A stretch of 64,000 bases of DNA from Actinomycetales bacterium (GTDB taxonomy: Bacteria; Actinomycetota; Actinomycetes; Actinomycetales; Microbacteriaceae), in NCBI GenBank assembly GCA_015654475.1, contig JAATGV010000023.1, forward strand, positions 1 through 64,000, written 5' to 3'. Position numbers and translations under genes: made by a program. The notes below the pieces were generated by a model, which saw nothing but the letters and a program-made list of their open reading frames with translations, was not told the origin of the DNA and ran no database searches. Shown here piece after piece: positions 48,283 to 57,076 of this stretch; the stretch's first letter is position 1; every line of letters starts with the position of its first letter.

Positions 48283-49359
48283 CTAGCTGGCGGGAACGGG
48301 AACGATGCTTCCGTCGATGATGCCAGCCTCGATCTTCTCGAGGCTCGCCTTGGTCTCGTCTGAGACCTTGTCGTCGAATGCGCCGAAATCGCTCAGAGCC
48401 GTTCCGCCGTTGGCAAGGGTGCCAACGTAAGGATCGATCGAGAATGCCTCACCGCTCTCAAGCGACTTGACCACATCGAAAACAGCCTGCGTCATGCGCT
48501 TCTCAACCGAGGTGAGCACCATGTCTGCATACTCAGGCGAGGTGACCGCGATGTTCTTGTCGACGCCGAGGAACACGACATCCTTGCCCGAGTCCTTGAT
48601 GGCTTCGGCTGTGGCGCTGAAGAGGCCGCCGGCGACAGGGAAGATCACATCGGCGTTGTCAGTGATCTGGCCAGAGCTGATGGTCTTTGCCCCTTAGGTA
48701 TCGCCGAAGGTCAACTCGGGATCGGTGAACGTTCCCGTCTTTGTCTTCGGGTCCCAACCGAGCACCTTGACGGGGGTTCCGGTCTCTTCCTCGTACGCCT
48801 TCGCGCCGTAATAGAAGCCGTCCATGAACGACGTCACTGCGGGAATGTTCTGGCCGCCATACGTGCCGACGACCTTGGTCGTGCTGTAAGACGCTGCGAG
48901 GTAGCCGGCAAGGTAGCTGGACTGCGCCATGTCATAGGTGATCGGCTTGAGGTTCGTCTCGCCCGAGTTCCAACCATCAACCCAGACGAAGTTCGAGTTC
49001 GGGTTGGCGTTGGCGACGTTGGAATGCGTGTCATTCACGGAGAAGTTGAAGCCGACGGCAAAAGTGACGTCACACCCCGCCGCAACCATCTGGGTGAGGT
49101 TCGGCTCGAAATCTTCCGTGCTGTGCGACTCGGCATCCGCTGTCTGAACGCCAAGCTCGGCTCCCGCCTTCTCCAAACCGTCGTGAGCGGCCTCGTTGAA
49201 CGACTTATCGTTCCAGCTGCCCTCGTCAGAGACGGCGCAGGCCTTGAAGTCGGACTGCGCGACTGCCGAAGACGAAGCCGCGCCTGGGGCGCTTGCGCAA
49301 CCCGAAAGTACAAGGCCGGCGGAGGCAAGCGCCGCGGCCATAACCAGCCCGCGTTTCAT
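48283..49359 (-). pseudogene. bmpA: BmpA-type nucleoside-binding lipoprotein with in-frame TAA
   Basis: This 358-codon frame of a BMP-family lipoprotein has a lipobox LSGC at Cys21, DFKACAVSDEGSWNDKSFNE and FAVGFNF. It is stopped at codon 222 by TAA (48694-48696). The same frame then continues with GAKTISSGQITDNADVIFPV, AGGLFSATAEAIKDSG and VFLGVDKN to a normal TAG end, and these are conserved BMP sequences. The truncated product would lack the C-terminal lobe and could not bind ligand. The ATG at 49359 gives a regular signal peptide. It is the first gene of the operon with ATPase, permeases, cdd, deoA and add. Confidence 0.87.
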
Positions 49360-49512
49360 GGTAATAACTGTCACTGTGTGGGTTCCTATCGTGGTGCATT
49401 GCTGACGGCCGCAGGACGGGCCATTAAACGACATTACCGAGTGTTTCAGCGGCCACCCGGCGTGGTGACGATCTTGTTACATGGTCGCAACATTCGGCTG
49501 ATGGGAGCCCGA

Positions 49513-50499
49513 CTAAAGATTCTGGAATGGCCGGGAAGGCGTCGTTTCGATGGCCATGTACCCCCGGATCAATTGGAAGAAGGCCTCACTGTCGATCCGT
49601 TCGACCACCGTGGCATTCGGCGGCAATCCGTAGCGACCCCACGCCATCGCCGAAAATCCGAGCGTGAGAGCGGACGACGTCTCGACATCCACCCGATATG
49701 GCGCTTGGGAGATGATCAGCTCGGGGTGCAGCAGTACTGAGAGGGTCAACGAATCCGGGTGCGTCGATCCGGGAATGCCTGCGGCCTCGTCGAATTCGAG
49801 GGTGGCTAGACAGATGCGATGGTAAAAAGCGGCAAGAGTGGTGCCAAGTGCGCTGATCTCGTCGAAACGCTCACGGCTGAACAAGGCCTGCTCGATCGTC
49901 ACGGGAGCCCACGGCACAATCACAATGTTCTCGAACCCAGCGTCGAGCACAACCTGTGCCGCATGAGGATCGACATAAAAATTGAACTCGGCAGATGGCG
50001 TGATGTTGCCGCGACCGTTGTTCGACCCGCCCATGATGTAGAGCGCCTTGACGTTGGCCACGAAACGTGGGTCTTTGACCACTGCCATCGCAATGTTGGT
50101 AAGCGGGCCGATGCAGACAATCGAAATCTCGCCGGGGGCCTCGGCCGTCAGCCGGATAAGGGCATCCACCGCGTGCTCCCGCTCAGGATCGAGTCCGGTC
50201 ACATCCATTGCAAGACCGCCCGTGCCGTCCCCATGCACGTCTTCGGCGGAAACCCATTGACGCACCATCGGGCGACGCGATCCCAAATACACCGGCACCT
50301 GACCGAGCGCACCTACCGCATTCAGGGTGAGCTGCGCGTTGACGAACTGCCTGTCGAACCCGACGTTGCCTGCGACCATGGTGATCGCGCGCACATCGGC
50401 GGCAGGGTCGAGTATTCCGGCAAGGATGGTCACACAATCGTCTTGCGCAGTGTCGGTGTCGATAATGACGGGAATGGCTCCGGAGCTCGTAGCTGGCAC
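49513..50499 (-). CDS. Nucleoside hydrolase (IunH/RihA-like)
   Basis: The 328 residues carry the calcium-binding signature VIIDTDTAQDDCVTIL (DTDxxxDD), the loop CIGPLTNIAMAV and MGGSNNGRGNITPSAEFNFYVDPHAA. The enzyme hydrolyses nucleosides to base and ribose. GTG 50499 is preceded by GAGG at 8 nt, supporting the start over the longer frame. It lies upstream of bmpA on the same strand with a 153-bp gap that probably contains the bmpA promoter, though no consensus pair is clear. Confidence 0.9.
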   Translation of the reverse strand: MPATSSGAIPVIIDTDTAQDDCVTILAGILDPAADVRAITMVAGNVGFDRQFVNAQLTLNAVGALGQVPVYLGSRRPMVRQWVSAEDVHGDGTGGLAMDVTGLDPEREHAVDALIRLTAEAPGEISIVCIGPLTNIAMAVVKDPRFVANVKALYIMGGSNNGRGNITPSAEFNFYVDPHAAQVVLDAGFENIVIVPWAPVTIEQALFSRERFDEISALGTTLAAFYHRICLATLEFDEAAGIPGSTHPDSLTLSVLLHPELIISQAPYRVDVETSSALTLGFSAMAWGRYGLPPNATVVERIDSEAFFQLIRGYMAIETTPSRPFQNL

Positions 50500-50610
50500 G
50501 TCAGATTCCTCACATGAGATGTTTGAAAAGGGAGGCGAGCCGCGAAGCAGCCGTGCCAATCCTATTCCAGCGCGACACACGCCAGCGTGCCGGACCAGCC
50601 CGAGCGGCCG

Positions 50611-51732
50611 CTAAAGAACGTCGCCACGACCAGTCGAGCGCAGCAGGTCAACCATCTGCTTAATGCGCTGGGCGTTCGCCGTGTTGGTGACAAGCAACGC
50701 ATCTGCCGTGTCAACGATCACCACGTCTTCGAGCCCGATGACCGCAACCACTCGGTCAGTCTCGCCAACGACGATTCCGCTCGACCCGTCAGAGATCACG
50801 CGCGCCTGATCGCCAAGAATGGCAAGACTGCCGGCCCCGCGATTGGCGATATGCCGAGCGATCGCCGAAAAATCGCCGACATCGTCCCACCCGAAATCTC
50901 CGGGAACAACGGCGACCTTGCCGTCTCTCGCTGCGGGCTCGGCGATCGCGTAATCGATCGCCACCTTCTCAAGCTCGTCCCACAGCTTGTCCTTACGCAG
51001 GAACTGCTCCGACGTGCCCCATGCGTCGGCAATTCGGTCAATCGTGTCCGCCAGCCGCGGCCGATTCTCACGCAACACATCGAGCAGCACCGATGCCTTC
51101 GCGATGAACATCCCGGCATTCCACAGATGGTTTCCATCAGCGACATACCGCTCGGCGAGGTCGTGAACCGGCTTCTCGACAAACCGCGCGACGTGCTGCG
51201 CCTCGGCGAAGCGAGACGGATCGATCGGTTCGCCTGTCTCGATATATCCAAACGCCGTCGATGGCTCAGTAGGGGAAATCCCGATAGTCGAGATGTAACC
51301 GTCTTGCGCAACCGCGATGGCCTCGCGCACCACATGCCGAAACTCCGCAGGGGCCGCAACCAGGTGATCCGCGGGGAAAGATCCGACGATCGCGTCGGGA
51401 TCGCGTCGAAGCAAGATCGCGGCAGCGATGCAGATGGCCGCCGTCGAGTCCTTGGGGCTCGGTTCCAAAAAGATGTTTGTCTCGACAACCTCAGGCAGTT
51501 GTGATGTGACCGCGTTGCGGTGCGCGTATCCGGTGACCACGAAAATATTCTCAGGACCGGTCAGCGGCACAAGCCGGTCATACGTGCTCTCAAGAAGCGA
51601 CTTGCCTGACCCGGTCAGGTCGAGCAGGAACTTCGGTGCATCAGCCCGCGACAACGGCCAGAGGCGCGACCCGACCCCACCGGCCGGAATGATCGCGTAG
51701 AAGTTCTTGGCATGCTTCGTAAAAGATGTCAC
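50611..51732 (-). CDS. manC: Mannose-1-phosphate guanylyltransferase
   Basis: This 373-residue nucleotidyltransferase makes GDP-mannose. It opens FYAIIPAGGVGSRLWPLSRADAPKFLLDL with the pyrophosphorylase motif GGxGxRLWPLSR. Other motifs are VGSFPADHLVA, FVEKPVHDLAERYV, NAGMFIAKASVLLD and DFGWDDVGDFSAI. The isomerase domain of bifunctional ManC is absent. GTG 51732 is the only start giving the conserved opening; ribosome-binding sequence is weak. It is divergent from sdhC. Confidence 0.93.
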   Translation of the reverse strand: MTSFTKHAKNFYAIIPAGGVGSRLWPLSRADAPKFLLDLTGSGKSLLESTYDRLVPLTGPENIFVVTGYAHRNAVTSQLPEVVETNIFLEPSPKDSTAAICIAAAILLRRDPDAIVGSFPADHLVAAPAEFRHVVREAIAVAQDGYISTIGISPTEPSTAFGYIETGEPIDPSRFAEAQHVARFVEKPVHDLAERYVADGNHLWNAGMFIAKASVLLDVLRENRPRLADTIDRIADAWGTSEQFLRKDKLWDELEKVAIDYAIAEPAARDGKVAVVPGDFGWDDVGDFSAIARHIANRGAGSLAILGDQARVISDGSSGIVVGETDRVVAVIGLEDVVIVDTADALLVTNTANAQRIKQMVDLLRSTGRGDVL

Positions 51733-51962
51733 GAGCCCACGCTACCGCAGTAAGCACGGGAATTATCAGTATTTCGTGCTCCGCCGGCCGGGCCCTGTCC
51801 TATCCGGCGCTCAAGGCACATCGACCGACCCGACTCGCATCTCAGACGGTCCGCATGCGAGGTGGCGGCAGTGCAATGCCTTGCTTTCGCGACATGACGT
51901 TTATGCTGGATCCACGCACGCTAGGCTTGCGCGAATACCACGGAACCAAGGAGGGTCTTCCG

Positions 51963-52340
51963 GTGCAAACACGACCAGTGGGAACGCTGTATCGCGGACG
52001 CGAAGGCATGTGGTCCTGGGTGCTACACCGCATCACCGGCGTAGCGATCTTCTTCTTTCTGCTCGTCCACGTGCTTGACACGGCCCTCATCCGCGTCAGC
52101 CCAGAGGCGTATAACGCCGTAATCGGTACCTACAAGAACCCCATCATGGGCATTGGCGAGGTCGCGCTCGTCGCGGCAATACTTTTCCACGCACTCAACG
52201 GGCTCCGAATCATTGCCGTCGACTTCTGGCGACTCGGGCCCAGATTCCAGCGACCACTGTTCTGGACTGTGGTCATTGTCTGGGTGGTGCTCATGCTCGG
52301 CTTCGCACCCATGCATCTCATCCGTGTCTTCAGCGAGTAG
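51963..52340 (+). CDS. sdhC: Succinate dehydrogenase cytochrome b556 subunit
   Basis: The 125-residue membrane subunit has three transmembrane helices. It shows RPVGTLYRGREGMWSWVLHRITGVAI and the heme-ligand region VAAILFHALNGLRIIAVDF. AAGGAGG 9 nt before GTG 51963 decides the start; the frame stays open for 79 codons upstream, without conservation. With SdhD it anchors SdhAB and passes electrons to menaquinone. First gene of sdhCDAB. Confidence 0.93.
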   Translation: MQTRPVGTLYRGREGMWSWVLHRITGVAIFFFLLVHVLDTALIRVSPEAYNAVIGTYKNPIMGIGEVALVAAILFHALNGLRIIAVDFWRLGPRFQRPLFWTVVIVWVVLMLGFAPMHLIRVFSE

Positions 52341-52359
52341 CGAGTAGGAGGAACAGATC

Positions 52360-52794
52360 ATGGTCGTCATCGAGACCCCGGTAGCCCGCAAGCGCCGTCG
52401 GTTCAACATCGAGAAATACCTGTGGATGTTCATGCGGGGTTCTGGGGTGCTGCTCGTCGTTCTCATCTTCGGCCACCTCATCTCTAACCTCGTCGTCGGC
52501 GATGGGATCAAGGCCATCGACTTCGGCTTCGTCGGCGGAAAGTACGCGACCCCCTTCTGGCAGTGGTGGGATGTGGTGATGCTGTGGCTCGCACTCATCC
52601 ACGGCTCAAACGGAATGCGAACAATCGTCAACGACTACGTCGAGCGGGAACGAGTTCGCAAAGTTCTCGTCGGCGCGTTGTTTGTCGTCGCGGCGGCACT
52701 CATCGTCCTGGGCACGCTCGTCGTCTTCACATTCGACCCCTGCCCCGCAGGCGCAGCTGCCGACCTGCTTCCGAGCTTCTGTTCGGCTGCGTAG
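52360..52794 (+). CDS. sdhD: Succinate dehydrogenase membrane anchor subunit
   Basis: The 144 residues have three hydrophobic helices (about 23-47, 69-89, 108-128). VLIFGHLISNLVVGDG contains a likely heme His, and LALIHGSNGMRTIVNDYVER follows. GTAGGAGGAACAG lies before ATG 52360. It lies 19 bp after sdhC and 24 bp before sdhA. Confidence 0.92.
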   Translation: MVVIETPVARKRRRFNIEKYLWMFMRGSGVLLVVLIFGHLISNLVVGDGIKAIDFGFVGGKYATPFWQWWDVVMLWLALIHGSNGMRTIVNDYVERERVRKVLVGALFVVAAALIVLGTLVVFTFDPCPAGAAADLLPSFCSAA

Positions 52795-52818
52795 AACCAA
52801 GCGATTCAAAGGAGAACG

Positions 52819-54603
52819 GTGTCAAGCACAGCACGTCCGCCAGTCCAGATCCACGAATTCGACGTCGTCATCGTCGGCGCAGGCGGTGCGGGGATGCGGG
52901 CGGCAATCGAGGCCGGGCCCAAGGCGAAGACCGCCGTCATCTCGAAGCTTTACCCCACCCGCTCACACACGGGTGCAGCACAAGGAGGAATGGCCGCCGC
53001 GCTGGCAAATGTCGAAGAAGACTCCTGGGAGTGGCACACCTTCGACACCATCAAAGGTGGCGACTATCTTGTCGATCAGGACGCTGCCGAGATACTGGCA
53101 AAAGAGGCGATCGACGCCGTCATCGATCTCGAAAACATGGGCCTTCCCTTCAATCGCACCCCGGACGGCAAGATCGACCAACGGCGGTTCGGCGGTCACA
53201 CCCGCGACCACGGCCAAGCCCCCGTTCGTCGCGCCTGTTATGCGGCCGACCGTACCGGGCACATGATCTTGCAGACGCTCTACCAGAATTGCATCAAGCA
53301 CGGCATCGAGTTCTTCAACGAATATTACGTTCTCGACATGATCCTGGTCGACGTGGATGGCGTGCGCCGCCCCAGTGCCGTCGTTGCGTATGAGCTGGCC
53401 ACCGGCGATATCCACGTATTCCGAGGCAAGGCCTTCATCTTTGCGACCGGCGGGTACGGCAAGATCTACAAGACGACCTCGAACGCGCACACTCTCACCG
53501 GCGACGGCGTCGGCATCATCTACCGCAGAGGGCTCCCCCTTGAAGACGTCGAGTTCTTCCAGTTTCATCCCACCGGACTTGCCGGGCTTGGCATCCTGCT
53601 GTCCGAGGCGGCACGCGGCGAGGGCGGCATCTTGCGCAACGCCGACGGAGAGCGGTTCATGGAACGCTACACGCCATCGCTCAAAGACCTCGCGCCACGA
53701 GACATCGTCGCGCGATCGATGGCCAATGAGGTTCGCGAGGGACGAGGCGGCGGCCCGCACAAAGACTATGTGTACCTCGACCTGACCCATCTCGAACCCG
53801 CTGTCATCGACGCGAAGCTGCCGGACATCACCGAGTTCGCCCGCACGTATCTCGGCGTCGAGCCGTACACCGAACCGGTGCCGGTCTTCCCTACCGCGCA
53901 TTACGCAATGGGCGGTATCCCCACCACGAACGATGCCGAAGTATTGAGCAACAGCACCGACATCGTGCCCGGGTTGTATGCCGCAGGCGAATGTGCCTGC
54001 GTCTCAGTGCACGGGGCGAATCGGCTCGGCACCAATTCCCTCCTCGACATCAACGTATTCGGCAAGCGGGCAGGCAATAATGCAGTCGAATTTGCGCGAT
54101 CAGCCGATTTCTTGCCGCTTCCCGACGATGCGGCCGACGGGGTGATCGCCATGGTCGAGGCGGCCCGCACGGCCGACGGTGGGGAGTCAGTGGCCGCTAT
54201 TCGCCTCGAGTTGCAGACGACCATGGACAGAAACGCTCAGGTGTATCGCACCGAGGATTCCCTCTCCGAGGCCCTCGGAGTGATCACGTCGTTGCGCGAA
54301 AGGTACACGCGCATTTCGACACATGACAGGGGCCGCAGATACAACACCGATTTGCTCGAAGCGATTGAGCTCGGCTTTTTGCTGGACCTTGCGGAAGTCC
54401 TTGTGTATTCGGCTCTCGGTCGCAAGGAAAGCCGAGGCGGGCACTTCCGCGAAGACTATCCGACTCGCGACGACGAGCACTTCCTGGTGCACACCATGGC
54501 ATATCGCAACGACGCCGACAGCGAGTCCGAGTCGGAACGCATCCGCATCGGTTGGAAGCCTGTCGTGATCACCAATTACCCACCGATGGAACGCAAATAC
54601 TGA
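52819..54603 (+). CDS. sdhA: Succinate dehydrogenase flavoprotein subunit
   Basis: The 594 residues have the FAD-binding [17 protein letters not shown], the flavinylated His50 in [29 protein letters not shown], and the substrate/FAD loops [15 protein letters not shown] and [21 protein letters not shown]. It oxidises succinate to fumarate. GTG 52819 follows AAAGGAGAAC at suitable spacing. Length is normal for the actinobacterial enzyme. Confidence 0.97.
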   Translation: MSSTARPPVQIHEFDVVIVGAGGAGMRAAIEAGPKAKTAVISKLYPTRSHTGAAQGGMAAALANVEEDSWEWHTFDTIKGGDYLVDQDAAEILAKEAIDAVIDLENMGLPFNRTPDGKIDQRRFGGHTRDHGQAPVRRACYAADRTGHMILQTLYQNCIKHGIEFFNEYYVLDMILVDVDGVRRPSAVVAYELATGDIHVFRGKAFIFATGGYGKIYKTTSNAHTLTGDGVGIIYRRGLPLEDVEFFQFHPTGLAGLGILLSEAARGEGGILRNADGERFMERYTPSLKDLAPRDIVARSMANEVREGRGGGPHKDYVYLDLTHLEPAVIDAKLPDITEFARTYLGVEPYTEPVPVFPTAHYAMGGIPTTNDAEVLSNSTDIVPGLYAAGECACVSVHGANRLGTNSLLDINVFGKRAGNNAVEFARSADFLPLPDDAADGVIAMVEAARTADGGESVAAIRLELQTTMDRNAQVYRTEDSLSEALGVITSLRERYTRISTHDRGRRYNTDLLEAIELGFLLDLAEVLVYSALGRKESRGGHFREDYPTRDDEHFLVHTMAYRNDADSESESERIRIGWKPVVITNYPPMERKY

Positions 54604-54687
54604 TCATATGTCGACTGCGGGCCACCGTATCGAAGAACCCGGCCGCTATCGAGACACCACATACATAACGATGAGACGAGGATGACG

Positions 54688-55449
54688 ATGAGTATTGCTG
54701 AAGCAACCAGTTCTCCGCAAGTACCCAGCGGCGAGGTGCCGACATTCACGGCAACGATCGTGGTGCGGCGTTATGACCCGGAGTCAGGAGAAGAGGCGCA
54801 CTGGCAAGAGTTTGCCGTCACCGTGCACGCAACCGACCGCATCCTCGACGCCCTGCATTCGATCAAATGGGAGCAGGACGGATCGCTGACATTCCGTCGG
54901 TCCTGTGCCCACGGGGTATGCGGCTCAGACGCCATGCGCATCAACGGGCGAAACCGTCTCGCCTGCAAGACTCTGATCAAAGACCTCGACATCGACAAAC
55001 CCATCTACGTGGAACCGCTCAAGGGCCTCCCAGTTGAGAAAGACCTGATCGTCGACATGGAACCGTTTTTCGATGCCTACCGCTCAGTGCAGCCGTTCCT
55101 GCAGCCGGCGTCCGTTCCTGAGAACGGCCGCGAGCGCAACCAGTCCGTCGTGCAACGCGCCCGCTTCGACGACACCACGAAATGCATTCTCTGTGCGGCG
55201 TGCACGACCTCATGCCCGGTCTTCTGGACTGACGGCCAGTATTTCGGTCCTGCCGCGATCGTTGGCGCGCATCGCTTCATTTTCGATTCCCGCGACGATG
55301 CCGGAGATGTTCGACTCGACATCCTGAACGACAAGGAAGGGGTCTGGCGTTGCCGGACCACCTTCAACTGCACCGAGGCATGCCCGCGGGGCATCGAGGT
55401 GACAAAGGCGATCGCCGAGGTCAAGCAGGCACTCGTGCGCGGCATCTAA
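54688..55449 (+). CDS. sdhB: Succinate dehydrogenase iron-sulfur subunit
   Basis: The 253 residues contain the plant-type [2Fe-2S] site RSCAHGVCGSDAMRINGRNRLAC and two further cluster motifs, CILCAACTTSCP and CRTTFNCTEACPRGIE, for [4Fe-4S] and [3Fe-4S]. ATG 54688 is taken rather than 54682 because GAGG abuts the first ATG and is 6 nt from the second. It is last of sdhCDAB, 84 bp after sdhA. Confidence 0.95.
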   Translation: MSIAEATSSPQVPSGEVPTFTATIVVRRYDPESGEEAHWQEFAVTVHATDRILDALHSIKWEQDGSLTFRRSCAHGVCGSDAMRINGRNRLACKTLIKDLDIDKPIYVEPLKGLPVEKDLIVDMEPFFDAYRSVQPFLQPASVPENGRERNQSVVQRARFDDTTKCILCAACTTSCPVFWTDGQYFGPAAIVGAHRFIFDSRDDAGDVRLDILNDKEGVWRCRTTFNCTEACPRGIEVTKAIAEVKQALVRGI

Positions 55450-55452
55450 CCG

Positions 55453-55629
55453 ATGCGACGGTCGCTCCCCGGCTTTTTGGGGATTGCATGGATGCTGCTT
55501 GCTGCGTTCTGCTTCGCCCGCGGTTCTCTCGCCTTCGGCGTGGTGTGCGCGCTTGTCGGTCTCAGCCATGGGCTTTGGCTTGCCGGACGGCGGCGCGGAA
55601 ATACAGACCGTCCCACTCCACGCCGTTGA
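55453..55629 (+). CDS. Small two-helix membrane protein after sdhB
   Basis: This frame encodes 58 residues and starts 3 bp after the sdhB stop: MRRSLPGFLGIAWMLLAAFC, then FARGSLAFGVVCALVGLSHG, then a basic tail GRRRGNTDRPTPRR. Two hydrophobic segments (about 7-22 and 26-45) with positive ends fit a small membrane protein. Direct adjacency to sdhB implies co-transcription. The last 10 codons lie inside the inverted repeat at 55597-55712. No family is recognised; I judge it likely real from position and hydrophobic pattern. Confidence 0.55.
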   Translation: MRRSLPGFLGIAWMLLAAFCFARGSLAFGVVCALVGLSHGLWLAGRRRGNTDRPTPRR

Positions 55630-55712
55630 GGCACCCATTCAGTTGTCACATTCGCCACACCAGCCGACATCAGCCCCACTTTTGCCCCATGAAGTGGGGC
55701 GGTCTGTATTCC
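55597..55712. repeat. Long-loop inverted repeat with alternative hairpin
   Basis: Arm 55597-55620 (GGAAATACAGACCGTCCCAC...) and arm 55690-55712 match as complements except for two substitutions and one deletion, around a 69-nt loop. Inside, CCCCACTT (55674-55681) pairs exactly with AAGTGGGG (55692-55699), which is part of the right arm, so two exclusive structures are possible. It overlaps the 3' end of the small gene after sdhB. Confidence 0.7.
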
Positions 55713-55804
55713 GGGCGGGCAAGGCGGAAAGCCGCGCCTGCACGATTTGTGCGTACGCCATCCATCCGCAATCTCCAAATGAGAGTCTCGACCTGAACAG
55801 TATT

Positions 55805-55825
55805 GTGATATCATATTGCTATCAC
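55805..55825. promoter_or_regulatory. Palindromic operator upstream of SPFH gene
   Basis: GTGATA (55805-55810) and TATCAC (55820-55825) form an inverted repeat around 9 bp, and TGATATCA inside it is itself a perfect palindrome. The AT-rich sequence (TATCAT, CATATT) probably overlaps the -10 region. The ribbon-helix-helix protein encoded at 56814-57065 is the likely binder, giving autoregulation. Confidence 0.55.
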
Positions 55826-55860
55826 TTACGCAGTGCGAGGTGCAAGAAAAGGAGTTCACC

Positions 55861-56805
55861 ATGGCTGGCACACCCAACCCCACGGCCGTCGGACACGAAG
55901 GCGCGAGAGTTGCCATCACAGAACGAACGGCTTGGTCGATCAACGGCTTCCTTGGGCTGCTCGTCGGGCTCGCCCTCGTGATCGTCGCCATCATGCTATT
56001 CACCATGACAGGCGCTGACCAAGAGTCCGCAACCCCCGCGTCCGAAGCATCAGGGGTCCTGATTGGAGTAGCTGTATTCTGCGTACTCCTCGGGGCACTG
56101 ATACTCAGTTCACTCACGGTAGTCGCACCAGGAACGACACGGGTCGTGCAGTTCTTCGGCCGCTACGTCGGCACCGTCCGCACCACCGGGCTCATCATGA
56201 CTGTGCCACTGAGCACCCGCAAGCGAGTCTCCGTACGTGTCTCCAACTTCGAAACAAACGAACTCAAAGTCAACGATGCCGACGGCAACCCCGTCAACAT
56301 CGCCTCGATCGTGGTCTGGCAGGTCGCAGACACTGCAAAGGCCGTGTTCGCCGTCGAAGATTACAACGATTTCATTCACGTGCAGGCAGAATCTGCTCTG
56401 CGACACGTCGCAATGTCACACCCCTACGACCATGCAGATGCGGGCGAATCAACCCTCCGCGGCGCGACAGACGTGGTCTCGTCCGAGATTGCTCACGAGG
56501 TCGCGGCCAGAGTCGCCATCGCAGGCATCGAAGTCATCGAAGCACGCATATCCAACTTGGCCTATGCCGCAGAGATTGCTCAAGCAATGTTGCAACGCCA
56601 ACAGGCCGGAGCCATCATCGCCGCCCGCGAACTCATCGTCGAAGGAGCAGTCACGATGGTCGAATCAGCGCTCACGCGTCTCGAAGACGAAAACGTGGTC
56701 ATTCTCGATGACGAACGCAAGGCCGCCATGGTCTCCAACCTGCTCGTTGTGCTGTGCGGCGACAGCCGGGCCACCCCGGTAGTCAACACGGGAACCCTGT
56801 ACTGA
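55861..56805 (+). CDS. SPFH (band 7/stomatin-like) membrane protein
   Basis: The 314 residues start with two transmembrane helices (about 28-50 and 63-83), then an SPFH domain: VVAPGTTRVVQFFGRYVGTVRTTGL, NFETNELKVNDADGNPVNIASIVVW, FIHVQAESALRHVAMSHPYD. A helical C-terminus follows (AAEIAQAMLQRQQAGAIIAARELIVEG). Such proteins oligomerise at membranes. AAAAGGAG 8 nt before ATG 55861 decides the start. The RHH gene follows 8 bp later. Confidence 0.9.
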   Translation: MAGTPNPTAVGHEGARVAITERTAWSINGFLGLLVGLALVIVAIMLFTMTGADQESATPASEASGVLIGVAVFCVLLGALILSSLTVVAPGTTRVVQFFGRYVGTVRTTGLIMTVPLSTRKRVSVRVSNFETNELKVNDADGNPVNIASIVVWQVADTAKAVFAVEDYNDFIHVQAESALRHVAMSHPYDHADAGESTLRGATDVVSSEIAHEVAARVAIAGIEVIEARISNLAYAAEIAQAMLQRQQAGAIIAARELIVEGAVTMVESALTRLEDENVVILDDERKAAMVSNLLVVLCGDSRATPVVNTGTLY

Positions 56806-56813
56806 TAGCCATC

Positions 56814-57065
56814 GTGGCAGACCAAACCGAACCGAAGGGGCAGAAGCAGCAGACCCGCAAGAGTCTGCTGCTTCGACTCGACCCAAGCATCCACGATGCT
56901 CTCGCCAAGTGGGCAGCCGACGATCTGCGAAGCCTCAACGCCCATATCGACTACCTGCTTCGACGATCCCTCAACGAAGCAGGCCGCCTCCCCGCCCGAG
57001 TTCCGAACCCGCGCAAGCCAGGCCGGCCACGTGCGAACGCCCCACAAGACGACGAGACCACCTAA
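56814..57065 (+). CDS. Arc-type ribbon-helix-helix DNA-binding protein
   Basis: The 83 residues have a ribbon strand KSLLLRLDPSIHDALAKWAA followed by helices DLRSLNAHIDYLLRRSLNEA, the RHH (Arc/CopG) pattern, then a basic Pro-rich tail PRKPGRPRANAP that may bind DNA non-specifically. It starts at GTG 56814, 8 bp after the SPFH stop, so it is the second gene of a two-gene unit. Probable repressor of its own operon via the operator at 55805-55825; this is inference. Confidence 0.85.
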   Translation: MADQTEPKGQKQQTRKSLLLRLDPSIHDALAKWAADDLRSLNAHIDYLLRRSLNEAGRLPARVPNPRKPGRPRANAPQDDETT

Positions 57066-57076
57066 CATGGCCATGT
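57065..57076. promoter_or_regulatory. 12-bp perfect palindrome at RHH stop / YihY start
   Basis: ACATGGCCATGT spans the last base of the RHH stop codon and the first bases of the YihY start codon. It could be an operator or a coincidence of stop/start context. Confidence 0.3.
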
